A DNA stretch of 64,000 bases from Desulfuromonadaceae bacterium (GCA_016936455.1 JAFGXV010000019.1:1-64000); one strand, 5' to 3'; counted from the stretch's first letter, positions 53,998 through 62,720 are shown. The notes: generated by a model not told the origin, from the sequence alone. Numbers and translations: made by a program.

Positions 53998-55041
53998 ATG
54001 TTACGAAAAAAAAATCTGTTGGCGCTTTGCCTGGCCCTGTTTCTGTTTTTGCTTTCCGGTCCGACCAGCGCTCGCGATCTCACGGTTCTGGAGCAATGGA
54101 AACCGGACTTCGACCCTTCCGGAGCCAAATACCATTACATTCTGTCCAACGTCGACCATCCGGCCATCGCCGGCATTGGCGTTGGCTACAAAATTCGCGA
54201 CCGCCTATGGAAAGAATCCAACGGCCAGATTTACGTCGACTTTCGTCCTCTGGCCCAGTTGGGCGGAGAAAAGGATGTGGTCAGCAAACTGAAGCTGGGC
54301 GCGGTTCAGGGCATGCTCTGTTCCTCCGTCATGGCCGCCAATGTCGCTCCGCAGCTGGGGATCGTCAACCTGCCGTTCATTATCGACACCAGCGCCAAGC
54401 TGGAAGCCTTCCGCAACACACCCGCCCTGTTTGATCCGTTCAGTCATGCGGCGGACGCTCAGGGCATCCGGGTCATCGACTTTACCGGCTACGGCAGCTA
54501 CGGCTGGGCCACCACCACGCCAGTGCGCACACTGGACGAAGCCAAGGACGTCAACTTCCGTATCGCCCAGGCCCCGGTGAACAAAGACATCTACCAGGCC
54601 TGGAATCTGAAATTCACCGTCATGCCCTGGCCCGACGTGCCTCAGGCTTTGCAGACCGGGGTCATCAATGGCCTCGACCACACCCCCATTGTGTGCAGCA
54701 TCACCAAAAAATTCGATGTCGCCAAATATTTTACCAATCTGCACTACACCCAGGGCCTCTATATCCATCTGGTCAACCTCGCCTGGCTGAACAGCCTGCC
54801 TGAGGACCTGCGCACCCTGTTCCTGCAGGTCGTCAAGGAGGAAAGCGCCAAAGCGCGCCTGCTGACAGAAGAGCAGCAGAACCAGCAGATTCAGCAGGCC
54901 CAGGCGGCCGGCATCCAGTTCTTCGAACTCAGCGAAGCCGACCGGGCGCTTCTCAAGCAGAAAGCCCAACCCGTTTATGAAAAATGGGGCGAAAAAATCG
55001 GCCGCGACTACCTGCACCAGGTTGAACAGCAGCTGCAGTAA
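53998..55041 (+). CDS. TRAP transporter substrate-binding protein, DctP family (copy 1)
   Basis: A 347-residue periplasmic binding protein. The signal peptide (LLALCLALFLFLLSGPTSA) is followed by the DctP fold: LGGEKDVVSKLKLGAVQGMLCSS, APQLGIVNLPFII, ITGYGSYGWATTTPV and IAQAPVNKDIYQAWNLKFTVMPWPDVPQALQTGVINGLD. These proteins deliver organic acids to a sodium-driven TRAP permease; the ligand cannot be read from sequence. AAAGGAG is nine bases before the ATG. A 15-base-stem terminator follows. Copy 2 starts 297 bases further on. Confidence 0.93.
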   Translation: MLRKKNLLALCLALFLFLLSGPTSARDLTVLEQWKPDFDPSGAKYHYILSNVDHPAIAGIGVGYKIRDRLWKESNGQIYVDFRPLAQLGGEKDVVSKLKLGAVQGMLCSSVMAANVAPQLGIVNLPFIIDTSAKLEAFRNTPALFDPFSHAADAQGIRVIDFTGYGSYGWATTTPVRTLDEAKDVNFRIAQAPVNKDIYQAWNLKFTVMPWPDVPQALQTGVINGLDHTPIVCSITKKFDVAKYFTNLHYTQGLYIHLVNLAWLNSLPEDLRTLFLQVVKEESAKARLLTEEQQNQQIQQAQAAGIQFFELSEADRALLKQKAQPVYEKWGEKIGRDYLHQVEQQLQ

Positions 55042-55090
55042 CAGCGAGCCGCGCAGTGCGCCTCGGCGCCACGAAAACAACACTCACGCC

Positions 55091-55132
55091 AACACCCCGT
55101 TTCATTTTCAACCATGAAACGGGGTGTTTTTT
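55091..55132 (+). terminator. terminator between the two TRAP binding-protein genes
   Basis: A perfect 15-base stem (55091-55105 with 55114-55128), eight-base loop, and six T. Read-through of this and the next terminator would be needed to express the permease from the first promoter. Confidence 0.93.
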
Positions 55133-55338
55133 ATTATACGCTGGAACCGTTTTTTCGCCTCAGCAAAAAAACACTGCAATTTCAATATTTTACTTCCAAC
55201 CCACTGTTTCATAGGCTAGAACAGCAGAACAAATTCGCTACATTTGGCGCATGAAGCCCTGCATTAAGCAACAGATAAGACCCGGCCGATGCACCACCTG
55301 AATGACGTTCCATTTCAATCCAAGGGAGAACAACCACC

Positions 55339-56367
55339 ATGCTCAAACGTTTATGCTGTCTGCTGTTCCTGCTGATTGCGACACCCGCCTTTGCCGCGGA
55401 CAACAGTGCCCTCGCCAAGTGGCAGCCCGACTTCGATCCGTCCACAGCCGAGTATACCTACCTTCTGTCCAACGTGTCCCATCCGGCCATCGAAGGCGTC
55501 GGCGTCGGCTACCGCATCCGCGACCGCGTATGGAGGGAAAGTAACGGCCGACTGTATGTGGACTACCGTCCCCTGTGCCAGCTCGGTGGTGAAAAAGACG
55601 TCCTGACCAAACTGAAAATGGGGGCCATCCAGGGCATGCTGAGTTCTTCCGTCGCCGCCGCCAACCTGGCTCCCAAGCTCGGCATCGTCAACCTGCCCTA
55701 TGTCATCGATGACTTCGACAAACTCGACAAATTCCGCGCGACACCGGAACTGTTCACCCCCTTCAGCGAGTGCGGGCTGCCTCAGGGTATCCGCGTGCTC
55801 GACATCACCGGTTACGGCACCTACGGCTGGGCGACCACCAAACCGGTGACCAATCTGGAGGAAGCGCGCGATATTATCTTCCGCATCGCCCAGGCACCGG
55901 TCAACGCCGACATCTACAAGGCGTGGAATCTCAAATTCACCGCCCTGCCGTGGCCGGATGTTCCGCAGGCCCTGCAAACCGGTGTCATCACGGGCCTAGA
56001 CCACAGTCCCATCGTGTGCAACATCACCAAGAAATTCGAAATCGCCAAGCACTTCACGGAAGTCAACTATGCGCAGGGCCTGTTCATTCACCTGACCAAC
56101 GAGCGCTGGCTGAACGCCCTGCCGCAGGACCTGCGCGAACTGCTGGTGCGCATTGTCGCAGAAGAAAGTGCTGACACCCGCAACCGGACCCGCGTTCAGC
56201 AACAGCAGCAGATTGAGGCGGCCAAAGCCGCCGGGGTGACCTTCCACCCGCTGAGCGCCGAGCAGAAGCAAAAGCTTGTCGATTTAGCCGCCCCTGTGTA
56301 TAAAAGGTGGGAAGAAAAAATCGGCGCCGAGTATCTCGCCGCTGTTCGCAAGCATCTGGAACCCTGA
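55339..56367 (+). CDS. TRAP transporter substrate-binding protein, DctP family (copy 2)
   Basis: A 342-residue paralogue of the preceding gene. In one 78-residue block (GIRV... to ...PIVC) 62 positions are identical. A signal peptide (LCCLLFLLIATPAFA) precedes LGGEKDVLTKLKMGAIQGMLSSS, APKLGIVNLPYVID, ITGYGTYGWATTKPV and IAQAPVNADIYKAWNLKFTALPWPDVPQAL. CAAGGGAG precedes the ATG. The two proteins probably bind related ligands and share the single permease pair that follows the next terminator. Confidence 0.93.
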   Translation: MLKRLCCLLFLLIATPAFAADNSALAKWQPDFDPSTAEYTYLLSNVSHPAIEGVGVGYRIRDRVWRESNGRLYVDYRPLCQLGGEKDVLTKLKMGAIQGMLSSSVAAANLAPKLGIVNLPYVIDDFDKLDKFRATPELFTPFSECGLPQGIRVLDITGYGTYGWATTKPVTNLEEARDIIFRIAQAPVNADIYKAWNLKFTALPWPDVPQALQTGVITGLDHSPIVCNITKKFEIAKHFTEVNYAQGLFIHLTNERWLNALPQDLRELLVRIVAEESADTRNRTRVQQQQQIEAAKAAGVTFHPLSAEQKQKLVDLAAPVYKRWEEKIGAEYLAAVRKHLEP

Positions 56368-56391
56368 ACATTCCTCGCCCACTGAATGATC

Positions 56392-56423
56392 ACGGCCGGA
56401 GGCTCCCCTCCGGCCGTTTTTTT
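56392..56423 (+). terminator. terminator between binding protein 2 and the TRAP permease genes
   Basis: Perfect 11-base stem (ACGGCCGGAGG 56392-56402 with 56407-56417), a CTCC loop and seven T. It may reduce permease synthesis relative to the binding proteins. Confidence 0.93.
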
Positions 56424-56466
56424 ATCTGGGCAGGCTGTTCTTCAACCTGCTGGATTTAGTTGTTCT

Positions 56467-57024
56467 ATGTTAAAAAAAGCGTTCCGCACTATCGACAAAA
56501 TCTTCTGTCTGGTCGAAGACTGGACCCTCGTCAGCGTTGTCGCCGTCGCGCTGACGTCCGGACTGGTGAACATCATCCTGCGCAAAACGACCAGCATCAG
56601 CCTCTACTGGTCGGACGAGGTGGTGCGCAAGGCCATTTTTATCTGTACCTACATCGGCTGCAGTGCGGCCATCCGCCAGCGGGCGCTGATCCGGATCGAT
56701 GCCCTGCCGCAGATCATTCCGGTCACGCGCAAGTTTTTCAACGTCATTAACCATGTCGCGGTCCTGATCTTTGCCGCCTTCCTCACCCGCCTCGGATGGA
56801 GTATGACGTTGACCGTGTACGCCGACGAATTCGCTACCACCGCAACGCTGCAGATCCCTGAATGGTATTTTTACGCCGTTCTGCCGTTGGTGGGCGCTAT
56901 GATGTTTGTGCGTACGCTGATGCTGCTGATCGAAGATATGTTCCTGCCGGAAACCGGTCCCGAAGCGCCCCATTTTCCCCAACCGACCCAGGACTCAGAA
57001 ACCGAGGAGCACACCCATGGATAA
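56467..57024 (+). CDS. TRAP transporter small permease, DctQ family
   Basis: A 185-residue membrane protein with four hydrophobic helices; typical pattern LVEDWTLVSVVAVALTSGLVNIILRK, ISLYWSDEVVRKAIFICTYIGCSAAIRQRALIRID, and the later WYFYAVLPLVGAMMFVRTLMLLIEDM. The start is the ATG at 56467, although an open frame extends upstream into the terminator region. It pairs with DctM, whose gene overlaps its end by eight bases. Ribosome site weak. Confidence 0.9.
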   Translation: MLKKAFRTIDKIFCLVEDWTLVSVVAVALTSGLVNIILRKTTSISLYWSDEVVRKAIFICTYIGCSAAIRQRALIRIDALPQIIPVTRKFFNVINHVAVLIFAAFLTRLGWSMTLTVYADEFATTATLQIPEWYFYAVLPLVGAMMFVRTLMLLIEDMFLPETGPEAPHFPQPTQDSETEEHTHG

Positions 57025-58309
57025 CGCACAACTGCTGATACTGGCACTGCTGCTGGGTTCCATGGCGGCAACGGTTCCCGTTTTTATGGCCCTGTTCTTT
57101 ACCGGACTGGCGGGTATGACGCTGATCGTCGGGGTCGATGCGCAGATCGTGATCGAGATTCTCTACCGCAGCATGGACAAATTCGCCCTGATCGTGGTGC
57201 TCTTTTTCGTGCTGTGCGGCAATATCATGACCACGGGCAGTATCGTCGAAAAGCTGATCAAGACAGCCGATGTGCTGGTCGGTTTTCTTCCCGGCGGACT
57301 GTCGATTGCCGGGATTCTTGCCTGTGGCTTTTTCGGCGCCATCTCCGGCTCCACCGTCGCGACCGTAGTCGCCATCGGCGGGTTCATGATTCCCGCGCTG
57401 ATTGATCACCAGTATGATGAGCGCTTCAGCATCGGTGTCATGACCACAGCGCCGATCCTCGGAGTCATTATCCCGCCGTCCATCGCCATGATTCTCTACG
57501 CAATGATCACGACCGACTCGCTGGAAGCCCTGTTTCTCACCGGCTTCATCCCCGGTTTTCTGATTATCATCGCCATGTCCGTCTACGCCTGGTGGTTCTG
57601 CCGCCGCCATGGCATGGCGCGCCGTCCGCGCCCGCGGTTTCACGACGTGGTGCGGGTACTGCGTGAAAGCATCTGGGCGCTCATGTTGCCCGTCATCATC
57701 TTTGGCGGCATCTACTCCGGCATCTTCACCGCCAATGAAGCCGCGATTGTCGCCTGCGTCTACGCCTTTGCCGTCGAGCTGTTCATCCACCGCGACATGA
57801 AACTGCGTGATGTCAAAAAAGTCATTGTCTCCTCGGGCGTCACTTCGGCCACCCTGCTCGTCATCGTCGCCGGAGCCTCGGTTTTCGGCGAATACCTGAC
57901 CTTCGAACAGATCCCCGAGCACATCGCCCGCGCCGCGGTAAGTAATTTTCACACACCCTGGTCCTTTCTGCTGGTGGTCAATGTGCTGCTGCTGTGCGTC
58001 GGCATGTTCATGGATATCATTTCGGCCACCATTATCCTGACACCGATTTTCCTGCCACTGCTCAATCAGTTCGGCATCGACACCCTGCACTTCGGTCTGA
58101 TCATGACCCTGAATCTCGGGATCGGCTACTGCACCCCGCCTCTGGGTGTCAGCCTGTTCATTTCCGGTGCCGTGGCCAACCGCAGCATGTTGTATGTCGC
58201 CCGCGCGGTGTTACCCTTTTTGCTGATTCAGATTGGCATCCTGCTGCTGCTGACGTTCTGGCCCGACCCGGTGCTGCTGCTGCCGCGACTCTTTTACAAT
58301 GCAGGCTAA
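57017..58309 (+). CDS. TRAP transporter large permease, DctM family
   Basis: A 430-residue protein with about 12 membrane helices, the transport core of a TRAP system. Family motifs: FALIVVLFFVLCGNIMTTGSIVEKLIKTADVLVGFLPGGL, ILACGFFGAISGSTVATVVAIGGFMIP, LGVIIPPSIAMILYAMITTDSLEALFLTGFIPGF and MFMDIISATIILTPIFLPLLNQFGID, with GIGYCTPPLGVSLFISGA near the end. It overlaps the small permease gene by eight bases. Transport is likely driven by the sodium gradient. Confidence 0.95.
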   Translation: MDNAQLLILALLLGSMAATVPVFMALFFTGLAGMTLIVGVDAQIVIEILYRSMDKFALIVVLFFVLCGNIMTTGSIVEKLIKTADVLVGFLPGGLSIAGILACGFFGAISGSTVATVVAIGGFMIPALIDHQYDERFSIGVMTTAPILGVIIPPSIAMILYAMITTDSLEALFLTGFIPGFLIIIAMSVYAWWFCRRHGMARRPRPRFHDVVRVLRESIWALMLPVIIFGGIYSGIFTANEAAIVACVYAFAVELFIHRDMKLRDVKKVIVSSGVTSATLLVIVAGASVFGEYLTFEQIPEHIARAAVSNFHTPWSFLLVVNVLLLCVGMFMDIISATIILTPIFLPLLNQFGIDTLHFGLIMTLNLGIGYCTPPLGVSLFISGAVANRSMLYVARAVLPFLLIQIGILLLLTFWPDPVLLLPRLFYNAG

Positions 58310-58346
58310 TTGAGCCTGTCGTTGTCACCCCCGACGGAGTATGCCC

Positions 58347-58766
58347 ATGAAAATACTCGTTCCCATTCGCGACGGACGGACCAGCGATGCCACCATTAAG
58401 GCTTTGATTGAACATCGCGATCACCTGCAGGCCCCGATTACCCTGCTCCATGTGGTAAATCTGAAAAAAATGGACTACCGCATGATTCCCGACTTCCAGA
58501 TCGACATGGTGCGCCAGTATGCGACGCGCACCGCCCAGCGCCTGTTGGATGACAAAACACGCCAATTGCAGGAGGCGGGACTGGATGTGACCCCGCGCCT
58601 GGAGGCCGGTTTTCCGCGCGAGGTCATCTGCGCTATCGCCAACGATGAAGACTTCTCGCTGCTGATTATCGGCCGCCACTCGCGCGGCGAAATCCGTGAT
58701 GTGCTGTTTGGCTCCGTATCCAATCATGTTTTACATGGCGTTAAATGCCCGGTCCTGCTATTCTGA
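58347..58766 (+). CDS. universal stress protein UspA family
   Basis: A 139-residue Usp protein: MKILVPIRDGRTSDATIKALIEH, then the ATP-binding signature LLIIGRHSRGEIRDVLFGSVSNHVLHGVKCPVLLF (G-x2-G-x9-G-S pattern). Usp proteins of this size bind ATP and modulate stress or transport; they are common in TRAP operons, where some associate with the transporter. ATG 58347 is chosen, seven bases after GGAG; ATG 58341 abuts that site. It follows dctM by 37 bases. Confidence 0.92.
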   Translation: MKILVPIRDGRTSDATIKALIEHRDHLQAPITLLHVVNLKKMDYRMIPDFQIDMVRQYATRTAQRLLDDKTRQLQEAGLDVTPRLEAGFPREVICAIANDEDFSLLIIGRHSRGEIRDVLFGSVSNHVLHGVKCPVLLF

Positions 58767-58803
58767 TTCTCCATAGCAATTCAGGCAGAGATCGGAGATA
58801 GCG

Positions 58804-58890
58804 ATGGATTCAATATGGACCGTGCTCGGTATCGTAGCGGTATGGGTTGTGCTCAACCGCTGGGTTTTCCCCAAGATCGGCCTCGGCTGA
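58804..58890 (+). CDS. tiny membrane protein; frame may continue through UGA as a selenoprotein
   Basis: A 28-codon ORF with GGAG (58794-58797) six bases before its ATG. It encodes one hydrophobic segment (MDSIWTVLGIVAVWVVL, then NRWVFPKIGLG) and stops at TGA 58888-58890. The same frame continues 31 codons to TAA 58984-58986: UGPQQCDLPVRKPKEK and then a Pro/Ser/Asn/Lys-rich hydrophilic tail, a sensible cytoplasmic extension. A hairpin with a G-rich apical loop lies 18 bases after the TGA (58909-58923). If UGA is read as selenocysteine, the product would be 59 residues with a Sec-x4-Cys pair. The TAA lies in the loop of the operon terminator, which argues for caution. Confidence 0.5.
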   Translation: MDSIWTVLGIVAVWVVLNRWVFPKIGLG

Positions 58891-58908
58891 GGGCCGCAGC
58901 AATGTGAC

Positions 58909-58923
58909 CTTCCGGTTCGGAAG
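58909..58923 (+). other. SECIS-like hairpin after in-frame UGA
   Basis: CTTCC-GGTTC-GGAAG, or CTTCCG-GTT-CGGAAG, is a perfect stem of five or six pairs whose loop begins with G, 24-25 bases after the UGA. Bacterial SECIS elements typically have their apical loop 16-37 bases downstream with a G among the first two loop bases, so position and loop fit. A short GC hairpin at such a place can also occur by chance. Confidence 0.35.
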
Positions 58924-58963
58924 CCAAAAGAGAAAGTCCCTCCCAGCCCGAACAGTTCCGAAA

Positions 58964-59004
58964 CAAACAAAAAGCCCCGCTCGTAAAGCGGGGCTTTTTG
59001 TTTG
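58964..59004. terminator. bidirectional terminator between the TRAP/Usp operon and the cardiolipin synthase gene
   Basis: A perfect 18-base stem (58964-58981 with 58987-59004) around CGTAA, core AGCCCCGCT with A-rich and T-rich ends, usable from both strands. Confidence 0.94.
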
Positions 59005-59031
59005 AAACAGCATTCCCGGACAGCAGGCCGT

Positions 59032-60462
59032 TTAGAGAAAAGGGGTAAACAGGCGGAAAAAACTGTCGCGCAATTTCAGGGGCAGTCGCCGCTGCTGCAT
59101 ACTGCGGCAGGTCACGGGCTCACAGGTACTGAGGACCTGATCAAAGTACTGTTGCAACTGTCGGTTGAGATCTTCGTCATAAACTTCGAGGTTGAACTCA
59201 AAGTTCAGGCGCAGACTGCGTGGATCCAGATTCGCTGAACCGATCAGGGCATAATGTTCATCCATCAGCACCAGCTTGCTGTGATTGAAGGGCCCGGGCT
59301 GGTAGGCAATGCGGACCCCGTACTGCAACAGCTGTTCGAAACTGGCGCGACTGGCCCAGGCGACAAAAGGAAGATTATTGCGCTCAGGTAAAATGATTTC
59401 CACCACCACGCCGCGCAGAGCCGCACCGCACAGCGCAACAATCATGGCCTGATCCGGAATGAAATAGGGAACCATGATAGCTACGCGCCGCCGGGCGCAG
59501 CTTAACGCGCCACTGATAATCCACACCAGCTTTTCATACTCTTCGTTCGGGCCGGCACTGACACCACGGCACAGGCTCGTCCCATCCGTTGGCGCCAGCG
59601 GATGCAGCTGCTGGAACATCTCGCCGGTGGTAAAATGCCAGTCCTCCAGAAACGCCTCATGCATCTGGCTGACCACGGGTCCACGGATTTGAAAATGGAC
59701 ATCGACCACCGGCTGACGCCGCCCCGGCGATTGAACACAGTGGCGACGGCTGATATTCATGCCCCCGGTAAAACCCGTCTGGCCGTCGACAATGAGCAGT
59801 TTGCGATGGTTGCGCAGATTGGTATGCAGGCCACGCCGTGACAGGGAAAAAGGCAGAAAAAGGGCAAAGCGCACGGACGTCGACCTGAACTGCCCTCGCA
59901 CCCGCGGCCAGGTATAGAGTTCGCCCAGTGCATCCACCAGCACCCGCACCTCAACACCACGTTGTGCGGCACGAATCAGCGATGCGGCGAAGCTGCGCCC
60001 GGTTTCCTGGGTGTCAAAAATATAGGTCGAAAGACAGATGGTTTTCGTTGCCTGCTCAATCGCTTCAAGCATGGCCGGATAGGCCTGCTCGCCATTAAAC
60101 AGGGGATCGACCCGGTTACCATCCACCAGCGGCCGACGCGTCACCTCGTCAGACAGCTGCCGCAGCAGCGTATAATTCTGGGTCTGAAAGGGGGGCCTCA
60201 GCACGGCAGGCTCGGCGTGAAGGGTTTCCCAGTTGGCCGGCAGATGGATGCCTGACCCGCTGCTCTGCCAAGAGCGGGCGCGGGTTCGAATCCGGTTACA
60301 TCCCAGCAACCAGTAACCAAATGCGCCAAACCCGGGCAAGCCCAGACAGACGGCTATCCAGCCCAGCGCCGCACGGGGATCCTGCTTGTTGAGCAGGATA
60401 TGGATCACTGCCAGCACGGAAAAACCGTAAAGCAACAGGATCCAGATCAGGCTGGCTATCAT
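59032..60462 (-). CDS. cls: phospholipase D superfamily protein, probable cardiolipin synthase
   Basis: A 476-residue membrane enzyme. Two N-terminal membrane helices (SLIWILLLYGFSVLAVIHILL and AALGWIAVCLGLPGFGAFGYWLLG) precede two HKD motifs: NHRKLLIVDGQTGFTGGMNI and NHSKLVLMDEHYALIGSANLDPRS. This is the bacterial cardiolipin synthase arrangement (two phosphatidylglycerols to cardiolipin plus glycerol). The start is the ATG at 60462 with GGAGGGG six bases upstream; the frame is open further left into the zinc-ribbon gene but without a start signal. Length is near ClsA. Confidence 0.92.
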   Translation of the reverse strand: MIASLIWILLLYGFSVLAVIHILLNKQDPRAALGWIAVCLGLPGFGAFGYWLLGCNRIRTRARSWQSSGSGIHLPANWETLHAEPAVLRPPFQTQNYTLLRQLSDEVTRRPLVDGNRVDPLFNGEQAYPAMLEAIEQATKTICLSTYIFDTQETGRSFAASLIRAAQRGVEVRVLVDALGELYTWPRVRGQFRSTSVRFALFLPFSLSRRGLHTNLRNHRKLLIVDGQTGFTGGMNISRRHCVQSPGRRQPVVDVHFQIRGPVVSQMHEAFLEDWHFTTGEMFQQLHPLAPTDGTSLCRGVSAGPNEEYEKLVWIISGALSCARRRVAIMVPYFIPDQAMIVALCGAALRGVVVEIILPERNNLPFVAWASRASFEQLLQYGVRIAYQPGPFNHSKLVLMDEHYALIGSANLDPRSLRLNFEFNLEVYDEDLNRQLQQYFDQVLSTCEPVTCRSMQQRRLPLKLRDSFFRLFTPFL

Positions 60463-60479
60463 CTGTATCCCCTCCAGGA

Positions 60480-60809
60480 CTAACGCAGCCGCGTTGCGCA
60501 GCGCGGGCAGCTGAGCATGCTGGTCGACACCACGCGATGGCCACAGGTCGGGCACTGGAACCAGTAGCCACAATAGCGGCACTGGGTTTCCGACAGCCCC
60601 TGCTTCTTCTTGCATTTCGGACAGCGCCGGTACATCTTGCGCCGCACGATGTAGTCCTCAAAGATCAGACCACACTGGGGACAACTTTCCGCATCCCTTT
60701 TTTTCTGCTCCGCCCCGCAACGCGGATTGGGGCAGACAAAAACCGCTTTACAGCTGCGGCACCAGTATTTGCCTTTTTCCATTTCCTTGCAGACAGGACA
60801 GCGCTCCAT
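60480..60809 (-). CDS. multi-zinc-ribbon protein, function unknown
   Basis: A 109-residue protein built almost entirely of zinc knuckles: CPVC, CRSC, CPNPRC, CPQC, CPKC, CRYC, CPTC and CPRC, enough for four zinc sites. The spacer residues are basic and aromatic (YWCRSCKAVFVC, GYWFQCPTCGHRV). Such ribbon arrays bind nucleic acid or protein; I cannot assign a partner. It lies 17 bases upstream of the cardiolipin synthase gene on the same strand and is probably co-transcribed with it. Confidence 0.85.
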   Translation of the reverse strand: MERCPVCKEMEKGKYWCRSCKAVFVCPNPRCGAEQKKRDAESCPQCGLIFEDYIVRRKMYRRCPKCKKKQGLSETQCRYCGYWFQCPTCGHRVVSTSMLSCPRCATRLR

Positions 60810-61021
60810 GATCCAGATCCTTTCAACTGAGACGTGTTTGGAAGGCTACGACTATAGCAAATTATGGCGGCAAAGGGGAATAAGTCCTCAAGGATCACCA
60901 CAATCCCCCAGGTTCAGGTCAATGTTTCAGCAAAAAGGTGACAAACAACAACATTTCGGTTTATATCTAATGCCTGCTATGCTGTTTTTAATTTTTATTT
61001 CATTCTCCCAAGGAGGTCGAC

Positions 61022-62707
61022 GTGACCACCCCCAGACAACGACATATCGTCATTATCGGCGGCGTTGCGGCCGGCATGAAAACGGCCTGTCGCCTGCGTC
61101 GCCTGGATGCGCAGGCTCAGATTACCGTTATCGATCGCAGCCACAACATCTCTTATGGCGCCTGCCCGCTGCCCTACTATATCGAAGGGTTGTATGATGA
61201 TCTGAGTGAAGTCCGCAAGACCCCCGTCGGCGTGCTGCGCGACGAAGCTTTTTTTTCCAAGGTAAAAGGCATTACCGCCCTCACCCGCTATGATGCCCTG
61301 AAAATCGACCGCGACAATCAGCAGGTGCTGGTGCGCCACCTCGATACGGGTGAAGAACAAAGCCTGAACTATGATCAGCTGGTGATGGCAACAGGCAATG
61401 AACCCATCCTGCCGCCACTGCCCGGCATCGACCTCGATGGCGTGCTGCCGCTGAAAACCATGGAACATGCTGCACGCATTGACGAGCTGGCTGTCAATGC
61501 CAAACATGCGGTCATTGTCGGCGGCGGCCTGATCGGTCTGGAGATGGCCGAGGCTCTGACCGAGCGGGGCCTTCAGGTGACGCTGCTGGAAATGAAGGAC
61601 CAGGTCCTAGCCACGGCACTGGATTTCGGCATGGCCTCCCTGGTCCACCGCGAGCTGGTCGCCCATGGCATCAACCTGCGTCTCGGAGAACCGCTGCTGA
61701 GGCTCGAAGGAAACGGACGGGTCGCGCGCGTGATCACGGCAAACGGCCAGTATCCGGCCGATCTGGTGCTGGTGGCCATTGGCGTGCGTCCCGCTGTAAA
61801 ACTGGCGCGTGACGCCGGACTGGAGCTCGGCCCCACCGGCGCCATCGCCGTCAACGAACGCATGCAGACCTCGGATCCGGCCATCTACGCCGCCGGGGAC
61901 TGCGCTGAATCCACGGACCGGCTTAGCGGAAAAAAAGTGTATGTCCCTCTGGGTTCGACGGCGAACAAGCACGGCCGCGTCGCCGCCAACAACCTGTGCG
62001 GTCAAGCGGAAGCTTTTCCCGGCATTCTAGGTTCGCTGGCCGTGCGCGTTTTCAATCTCAATGTCGGGCGCACCGGATTGACGTCCGAAGACGCGCACCT
62101 GCTGGGATTGGATCCCGTCAGCATCATCGCACCCTCGCCGGACATCGCCCACGTTTTTCCCGGCAACAAACCCATTGTCATCAAGCTCACGGCCGACCGC
62201 AGCAGCCGTAAGGTCCTCGGTGCCCAGATCGTCGGCCCTGGCGTGATGGACAAGCGCATCGACATCGTGGCCACGCTGCTTGCCCTCGGCGGTACCGTCG
62301 ATCAGCTGGCGAATCTCGACCTCTGTTACGCACCGCCCTATGCCAGCGCCATGGACGCCCTGCTTCAGGCCGCCAATGCCTTGCGCAACAAACTGGACGG
62401 CTTGGCGGAAAGTCTCAGCCCGTGCGAAGTCAAAGAGCTGTTTGACAAGGGGGAAGATTTTATTTTTCTCGATGTTCGCGCGCCCGCCGAATTCGAGGAG
62501 GTCCGCATTGCTGGCGGCACCCTGGTTCCGCTGGGAGCCTTACGCAACAAGTTGCAGGATCTGCCCAAAGATCGCCTGATTGTTCCGTTCTGCAAAATCA
62601 GTCTGCGCGGGTACGAGGCACAGATCATCCTGCAGCAGGCCGGATTCACCAAGGTGAAATACATGGAAGGTGGCATTGCTGCCTGGCCGTACGCACTAGA
62701 AAAATAA
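61022..62707 (+). CDS. FAD-dependent CoA-disulfide reductase-like protein fused to rhodanese
   Basis: A 561-residue oxidoreductase. Domains: FAD-binding (IVIIGGVAAGMKTACRLRRLDAQ), redox Cys in NISYGACPLPYYIEG, NADH-binding HAVIVGGGLIGLEMAEALTERGLQVTLLE, the FAD motif IYAAGDCAES, a dimerisation domain (AVRVFNLNVGRTGLTS) and a C-terminal rhodanese domain (DFIFLDVRAPAEFEEVRIAGGTLVPLGALRNKL) whose active-site loop is CKISLRG. This is the CoADR-RHD type, linked to reduction of CoA disulfides, polysulfide or thiol stress. Start is GTG with AAGGAGG five bases upstream. Confidence 0.93.
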   Translation: MTTPRQRHIVIIGGVAAGMKTACRLRRLDAQAQITVIDRSHNISYGACPLPYYIEGLYDDLSEVRKTPVGVLRDEAFFSKVKGITALTRYDALKIDRDNQQVLVRHLDTGEEQSLNYDQLVMATGNEPILPPLPGIDLDGVLPLKTMEHAARIDELAVNAKHAVIVGGGLIGLEMAEALTERGLQVTLLEMKDQVLATALDFGMASLVHRELVAHGINLRLGEPLLRLEGNGRVARVITANGQYPADLVLVAIGVRPAVKLARDAGLELGPTGAIAVNERMQTSDPAIYAAGDCAESTDRLSGKKVYVPLGSTANKHGRVAANNLCGQAEAFPGILGSLAVRVFNLNVGRTGLTSEDAHLLGLDPVSIIAPSPDIAHVFPGNKPIVIKLTADRSSRKVLGAQIVGPGVMDKRIDIVATLLALGGTVDQLANLDLCYAPPYASAMDALLQAANALRNKLDGLAESLSPCEVKELFDKGEDFIFLDVRAPAEFEEVRIAGGTLVPLGALRNKLQDLPKDRLIVPFCKISLRGYEAQIILQQAGFTKVKYMEGGIAAWPYALEK

Positions 62708-62720
62708 CCCGTCTCCCGCC

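Noticed and set aside
60463-60615. N-terminal extension of the cardiolipin synthase frame
   Set aside because: It runs over the zinc-ribbon gene; the ATG at 60462 has GGAGGGG and begins at the membrane helix as in the family.
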